Below, one piece after another: positions 5,521-8,781 of a stretch of 8,781 nucleotides of DNA. A program made the translations under genes and the position numbers. Where the stretch lies: the NCBI GenBank assembly GCA_024697705.1, contig JAILFF010000107.1:1-8781 (forward strand). Reading direction: 5' to 3'. The notes under the pieces were generated by a model. That model had not been told where the DNA came from. It saw only the letters and a program-made list of their open reading frames with translations, and did no database searches. This DNA is from Ruminococcus sp. Its GTDB lineage: Bacteria; Bacillota; Clostridia; Oscillospirales; Ruminococcaceae. Every line of letters begins with the position of its first letter. Position 1 is the first letter of the stretch.

Positions 5521-6318
5521 TTATTCTTTTTCAAAGAAGCCAAACCTTTCAAGAGCATTGTAAACGCCGTCTTTATGAATATCATCGGTCACATGATTGG
5601 CGTGAGGGATAAGCTTAACGCCGTTGCCCATCGAGATGAACGTGCCGACTGCGGGCTTCATCGGCAGGTCGTTCAGGCTGTCACCGATAGCATAGGCGGC
5701 GCTTTTTTCAAGCCCGAGAACGTCAAGCACCCTTTCGATGCCCCGCCCCTTGCCGAAGCCGCAGGGTACAAGCTCCGCAAAGCCCTTTCCCCTGTCGATG
5801 TAGTCGAAAAGCCCCTCGATACCGCGCCGAAAACGCGCTATATCGGTCTTTTCGTCGAAGCAGATAACGAACTTGTCGAAGCCGAAGCCCGTCTCGGAAA
5901 CCGTGCGGGAAAGCTTGCCGTCAAGCACGATAAAGCCCTCCTTCACGCCCATATTGAAGGCGAGGTCGCGGGCGGCGGGGTCGTAGAAATTCCCGTCGCG
6001 GCGCTCGTACATCGGCGAAGCGTCACATTCGCGCACGAGGCGGACAATATTTTCGCATACCTCGGGCGTGTTGGTTCGGTAGAATATCTCCTCGCCGTCT
6101 ATCTCGATATTCGTCCCGCAGCCGTAGACGTAGCCGTCAAACCCGAGCCGCCGCACGTTCTCCCCGACAACAGCCCGCGGTCTGCCCGTATTTACGAACA
6201 AAAGATTCCCCGCCTTACGCGCCATATCAAGCCCGCGCAAGGTGCTTTCGGGCGTGATGTGCTGCGGGCTTTCGTCGATAAGCGTGCCGTCGATATCGAA
6301 AAACATTATCTTTCGCAT
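5521..6318 (-). CDS. Cof-type HAD-IIB family hydrolase
   Basis: A 265-residue haloacid dehalogenase superfamily phosphatase of the Cof/HAD-IIB branch, likely acting on sugar phosphates or related small phosphorylated compounds; the substrate cannot be read from sequence. The four HAD motifs are intact: nucleophile and general acid D8 and D10 in FFDIDGTL, T44 in NTGRP, K190 in GFGKGRGIERVL, and the metal-binding GDSLNDLPM (G212, D213, N216, D217). The region between about 80 and 180 is the type C2B cap. Length fits the family (about 255-280). The ATG at 6318 has GAGG seven bases upstream. It has its own promoter (6395-6423), is separated from the PHP gene by 114 bases, and appears to be a single-gene transcript. 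Confidence 0.92.
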   Translation of the reverse strand: MRKIMFFDIDGTLIDESPQHITPESTLRGLDMARKAGNLLFVNTGRPRAVVGENVRRLGFDGYVYGCGTNIEIDGEEIFYRTNTPEVCENIVRLVRECDASPMYERRDGNFYDPAARDLAFNMGVKEGFIVLDGKLSRTVSETGFGFDKFVICFDEKTDIARFRRGIEGLFDYIDRGKGFAELVPCGFGKGRGIERVLDVLGLEKSAAYAIGDSLNDLPMKPAVGTFISMGNGVKLIPHANHVTDDIHKDGVYNALERFGFFEKE

Positions 6319-6351
6319 TCTTTTTCCTCTTTCCTTACGGTTTCATATTTT

Positions 6352-6382
6352 CACAAAATATAAGCGGGAGAAGCTCTCCCGC
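6352..6382 (-). terminator. Hairpin between the PHP and HAD genes, weak terminator
   Basis: GCGGGAGA and TCTCCCGC (6364-6382) form a perfect 8-bp stem with a 3-base loop. On the minus strand it is followed by a loose T-rich run, TTATATTTTG. It sits 50-70 bases past the PHP stop, which suits a terminator. However, it also begins only about six bases after the predicted start of the HAD transcript, so it may instead be a 5' stabilising hairpin of that mRNA. Confidence 0.6.
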
Positions 6383-6394
6383 CGATATTACTTT

Positions 6395-6423
6395 ATTATA
6401 CCACATTTATCTTAATTAGTCAA
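6395..6423 (-). promoter_or_regulatory. Sigma-A promoter for the HAD hydrolase gene
   Basis: On the minus strand TTGACT (6418-6423) and TATAAT (6395-6400) are separated by exactly 17 bases, with TGG before the -10 box as an extended -10. The -35 box begins only nine bases beyond the PHP stop codon. The predicted start is near 6388, giving a leader of about 70 bases. Confidence 0.87.
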
Positions 6424-6432
6424 GAAAAACTC

Positions 6433-7293
6433 TCATATCGCAATGAAAACAGGCTTTCTCTCCTTATAATACGCGATATACTTGAACCCGCACTCCCGCG
6501 CCAGTTCAATGCCGCGCTCGTTACCCGCCGCAAGGTCTTTAACGCAGTGCGCGTCGGAGCCTATCGTCACGATCTCGCCGCCGCAGTCGCGCCACAGCCG
6601 CAGGTACTTCTCGTCGGGGAACGTTCTGCCGTACTTCTGCCGCAGTCCCGACGTGTTTATCTCGATGCCCTTACCTTTCTTCGCAAGAGCACAAAAAATC
6701 TCCCCGATAATATCGTTAAACCGCTCCATATCGGGTGATAGACCGTAATCCCCCACGATGTACCGAAGCGGATACGTCAGGTGTCCGAGCACATCGAAGC
6801 CGCCCCACTCGCACATACGGAGCATTTCGTCAAAATAGTCGGTTAGCAGGGCGTCGATCTCTTTCATGTGCAGTTTATCGTACTTTATCCAGTAGAAATC
6901 GTCTTTTCCCGCGTTCTGATGATGCGACCCGATGATGAAATCAAGCTCCCGCCGCGCCGCTGTCTGTTCTGCCGCGCCGATGTTTTGAAGCGGCTGACCC
7001 AGCTCGACGCCGCACAGCAGGAACGGAAAGCGTTCCTTTAACCCGCTCACCTCGTCAATGCTCTGTGCCGAGTAGTCACGCGAACCGTACATCTCGCGGT
7101 CAACTTCGATAGTCTGCCCCGCCGTGCGCTCGAATTCCTCCGCCGTGAGCCAGTAGTTGCAGTCGCAGTGGTCGGTTATCGTCAGCACATCAAGCCCCAG
7201 TTCGGCGGCGCGGCGGCACATATCAAGCGCCGAGTCCTTGCCGTCGGGCGAGCAGCTCGTGTGGGCGTGGCAGTCGCAGAGAAACGCGCTCAC
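6433..7293 (-). CDS. PHP-family phosphoesterase, histidinol-phosphatase-like
   Basis: A 286-residue polymerase-and-histidinol-phosphatase (PHP) domain protein, most like the HisK/HisJ-type histidinol-phosphatase that removes phosphate from L-histidinol phosphate. Metal-site residues visible are HAH (H9, H11), TDH (D41, H42), E97 in CGVELGQP, GSHH (H124, H125) and GSDAH (D247, H249); length suits the family (about 260-290). The frame is open 26 codons further up, but those codons overlap the previous gene. The chosen GTG at 7293 forms a GTGA overlap with that gene's stop and leaves DCHAHTSCSPDG right at the N-terminus, as usual in the family. The ribosome binding site is weak (AGAAG) and lies in a hairpin, so translation probably depends on coupling. 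No his genes are nearby, so the substrate is uncertain and no symbol is given. Confidence 0.9.
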   Translation of the reverse strand: MSAFLCDCHAHTSCSPDGKDSALDMCRRAAELGLDVLTITDHCDCNYWLTAEEFERTAGQTIEVDREMYGSRDYSAQSIDEVSGLKERFPFLLCGVELGQPLQNIGAAEQTAARRELDFIIGSHHQNAGKDDFYWIKYDKLHMKEIDALLTDYFDEMLRMCEWGGFDVLGHLTYPLRYIVGDYGLSPDMERFNDIIGEIFCALAKKGKGIEINTSGLRQKYGRTFPDEKYLRLWRDCGGEIVTIGSDAHCVKDLAAGNERGIELARECGFKYIAYYKERKPVFIAI

Positions 7294-7514
7294 AGCGAAT
7301 TGAGCTTCTTCTGAAGCTCGATCATGTGGTTGCGGCAGGCGGTTATCTCGCCCGTGTACTTGTTGAACCACTCAACGTCGCGTTCGTCGGGCTCCTCCTG
7401 CAAAAGGATCGCCTGCACGAGCGCCGACTGAGATCTCGCTCTCTTGCGCTCGATCTCCTCGATGGTCTGCCGGCAGACCTTGATCTCTTTTTTCAGCTTG
7501 CTTTTCTCGCTCAT
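7290..7514 (-). CDS. Small charged helical protein, unknown function
   Basis: I do not recognise this 74-residue protein. It is soluble, rich in Lys, Glu and Arg, and looks mostly helical: two stretches (about 1-32 and 50-74) have coiled-coil-like heptads, joined by EEPDERDVEWFNKY. There is no signal peptide or membrane segment. Its stop overlaps the GTG of the PHP gene by four bases and it starts 49 bases after the preceding membrane-protein gene, which points to one transcript. A GGGGA sequence lies about six bases before the ATG. The overlap and codon pattern like its neighbours support it as a real gene. It could be a partner or regulator of the PHP enzyme, which is inference only. Confidence 0.75.
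   Translation of the reverse strand: MSEKSKLKKEIKVCRQTIEEIERKRARSQSALVQAILLQEEPDERDVEWFNKYTGEITACRNHMIELQKKLNSL
7302..7319 (-). promoter_or_regulatory. Hairpin over the PHP ribosome-binding region
   Basis: GAGCTTC-AGAA-GAAGCTC is a perfect 7-bp stem at the 3' end of the 74-residue gene, ending nine bases before the PHP GTG start. It would hide the only purine-rich sequence available as a ribosome binding site. Ribosomes finishing the upstream gene would melt it, so it favours translational coupling. Confidence 0.5.
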
Positions 7515-7563
7515 ATCATATCCCCATTTCTTTCAAGTACAAATTATCGTACTCTTAAATATA

Positions 7564-8103
7564 TCATGTGCCCATTTTGTCGATCGACCCGATAAGCGCC
7601 GCCGCTTCTTCGTAGCCCTTGTCGAGGTCGGCAGCCATGTCGTTAAGCGCCGTATCGAGCTCGGTCAGACGGGTCTTCATCTGATCGGGGTATTTCAGCA
7701 GACAGGTGTACAGCTGATTTACGGTCTTGCGGCGGTCGCCGAAGTCCTCGATCAGAAAAGCGAAGGTATTGGCGCAGTTCACGTCGCAGGTGATGCGGAT
7801 ATAGCGCATATCGTAATCGGCTTCGCCGCCGAGATAAACGCCGATATCCTCGGAGGCTTGCTGCAAGGAGAGCTTGTACTGCGCGGCGTAGGTCTCCTGC
7901 ACGCGCCGCTTTTCTTCGATGTAAAGCCCGATAAAGACGAGCAGTGCCGCCAGCGTGACGACAAACAGCACGATCGACCTGACCATTCTGCGCTTCATCA
8001 GTTCTTCCTGACCCATATCATGCCCCAACCTACGGTCGGTCAACACGCTGTCCTGCTCCAACTTTCGGTTATCTGTACCCATATCCTGCCCCCCTACGGT
8101 CAT
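7564..8103 (-). CDS. Single-pass membrane protein, unknown function
   Basis: I do not recognise this 179-residue protein. It has a polar N-terminal part, a basic cluster (KRRMVR, 37-42), one hydrophobic helix (about 43-62, SIVLFVVTLAALLVFIGLYI), and a mixed-charge domain of roughly 115 residues with three cysteines (ITCDVNCA, YTCLL) and helical character. The basic cluster before the helix predicts N-in, C-out topology. The start at 8103 makes an ATGA overlap with the upstream gene. Methionines at 8082 and 8016 are rival starts, and the last has GGGG about eight bases ahead and would leave a short cytoplasmic tail. The start choice is therefore less certain than the frame. It belongs to the same overlapping gene set as the PHP gene. 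Confidence 0.8.
   Translation of the reverse strand: MTVGGQDMGTDNRKLEQDSVLTDRRLGHDMGQEELMKRRMVRSIVLFVVTLAALLVFIGLYIEEKRRVQETYAAQYKLSLQQASEDIGVYLGGEADYDMRYIRITCDVNCANTFAFLIEDFGDRRKTVNQLYTCLLKYPDQMKTRLTELDTALNDMAADLDKGYEEAAALIGSIDKMGT
8011..8101 (-). repeat. Duplicated start-region sequence
   Basis: Bases 8011-8037 and 8077-8101 are an imperfect direct repeat. On the minus strand both begin GACCGTAGG, continue through a G-rich run and end GATATGGGT. Both copies place a GGGG-type Shine-Dalgarno sequence ahead of an in-frame ATG. A related GGGGATATGATATG occurs at the start of the 74-residue gene (7512-7525). Confidence 0.65.
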
Positions 8104-8781
8104 TTGTGCTTTTTGCGCTTGTGTTTTTTCTTCTTCTTATTTTTTGAGCCTTTGGAACTTCCGCTCGAGGACTTCCCTGCCCCGCCGGAGGCTGTTTTTG
8201 CGGGCTGTACGGGTTCTTCCGCTTTTGGTTCCTCGGCTGAGATATCCGCTTCTGCGGGAATTTCGGGGTCTTCCGCTGACGGTTCTTCGGCTGAGTTTAC
8301 CGTTTCTGCGGAAGTTTCGGGTTCTTCCGCCGCTGATTCGTTGGAAGATTCTTCCGTTTCTGCCGGAGTTTCGGCTTCTTCTGCCGCTGATTCGTTGGAA
8401 GATTCTTCCGCTTCTGCGGGAGTTTCGGCTTCTTCGGCTGTTGATTCTTCGACGGATTCTTCCGTTTCCGCAGGAATTTCGGCTTCTTCCGACGGTTCAG
8501 CTGCGGGAACTGCTCCGAAACCCTCGGCGGCAAGACGCTCTTTCTCGCGCTCTATCGCCTCGCGGATAAGCTGCTCGCGCTCTTCCTCCTTCGACTGCTT
8601 TTCCTCGTCGATCTTGTGTTTCAGCCTGCCTATCGTCCGCACCTCATAGAACGCGGCTATCGTTGTGCCGATCATTACGATAAGCAGCATCAGCTTGCGT
8701 AGATCGCCGAACGAGCTTGCCCAGCGGAACAGCCGAGCCTTGCCAGTGTACCTGCCGAGTATGCGCCCGGGTGCGACCTCC
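8100..8781 (-). CDS. Membrane-anchored repeat protein, partial (5' end outside window)
   Basis: I do not recognise this protein. The frame is open from the stop at 8100 to the window edge (226 codons), and the first internal ATG (8690) has no ribosome binding site, so the true start is probably outside. In order I see a basic stretch (TGKARLFRWASSFGDLRK) and a hydrophobic helix (LMLLIVMIGTTIAAFY, about 8645-8693). A highly charged coiled-coil-like segment follows (KHKIDEEKQSKEEEREQLI and on), then five 18-residue Glu/Ala/Ser/Pro repeats (8227-8496), a short Gly/Ser linker and an extreme basic tail, KNKKKKKHKRKKHK. It overlaps the next gene by ATGA. The acidic repeats look disordered, and the basic tail could bind acidic polymers, membranes or the repeats themselves. 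Those roles are inference. Confidence 0.75.
   Translation of the reverse strand, partial: EVAPGRILGRYTGKARLFRWASSFGDLRKLMLLIVMIGTTIAAFYEVRTIGRLKHKIDEEKQSKEEEREQLIREAIEREKERLAAEGFGAVPAAEPSEEAEIPAETEESVEESTAEEAETPAEAEESSNESAAEEAETPAETEESSNESAAEEPETSAETVNSAEEPSAEDPEIPAEADISAEEPKAEEPVQPAKTASGGAGKSSSGSSKGSKNKKKKKHKRKKHK
8227..8496 (-). repeat. Five in-frame 54-bp tandem repeats
   Basis: Units at 8227-8280, 8281-8334, 8335-8388, 8389-8442 and 8443-8496 are all exactly 54 bases and encode 18-residue repeats such as AAEEAETPAETEESSNES. The two middle units (8335-8442) are the most alike, differing at only a few bases; the outer units have drifted. The graded divergence with strict length suggests recent expansion of the centre under reading-frame selection. 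Confidence 0.88.

Noticed and set aside
5378..5563. 61-codon plus-strand frame, Asp/Thr repeats
   Set aside because: It is the translation of the hexamer array, has no ribosome binding site, and runs into the end of the HAD gene.
5575..6363. 262-codon plus-strand frame opposite the HAD gene
   Set aside because: Antisense to a protein with all four HAD motifs intact, and no recognisable domain of its own.
7444..8649. 401-codon plus-strand open frame spanning three minus-strand genes
   Set aside because: It crosses three overlapping minus-strand genes, and its Ser-rich end is only the reverse strand of the 54-bp repeats.

Overview
The window reads as a piece of a Gram-positive, low-to-mid GC bacterial chromosome, most likely from the Clostridia (Ruminococcus/Oscillospiraceae-like). 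This is an inference. It rests on strong AGGAGG-type ribosome binding sites, textbook sigma-A promoters, the two-gene form of acetyl-CoA carboxyltransferase (accD then accA), and GC-rich palindromic repeats in a long intergenic gap. Every gene I can support lies on the minus strand, so transcription runs from high to low coordinates.

From the right edge (upstream) to the left: 7290-8781 holds a tightly packed set of overlapping genes. It begins with a partial membrane-anchored protein carrying five 54-bp tandem repeats and a lysine-rich tail. Next come a single-pass membrane protein (ATGA overlap), a 74-residue charged helical protein, and a PHP-family phosphoesterase of the histidinol-phosphatase type (GTGA overlap). 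A consensus promoter follows at once (6395-6423) and drives a Cof-type HAD hydrolase (5521-6318). The 313-bp gap after it holds a degenerate hexamer tandem array, palindromes, and a perfect-consensus promoter for valS (2751-5207). That valS encodes an archaeal-type valyl-tRNA synthetase, not the usual bacterial form.

Below valS is a 586-bp gap (2165-2750) with no convincing gene. It is dense in inverted repeats and ends in a terminator-like hairpin only about 10 bases before the accD ribosome binding site. Then come accD and accA (8-bp overlap) and acpP. These supply the carboxyltransferase that makes malonyl-CoA and the acyl carrier protein that carries the growing chain in type II fatty acid synthesis. 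A good intrinsic terminator (71-103) closes that unit. Bases 1-70 are AT-rich and show no gene.

The core genes are ordinary housekeeping functions. The less ordinary content is the archaeal-type ValRS with a divergent KMSKS motif, the palindrome-rich leader before accD with its terminator-like element, the hexamer array upstream of valS, and the unrecognised operon of repeat-bearing and membrane proteins at the right edge. I see no CRISPR array, transposase, tRNA or rRNA.
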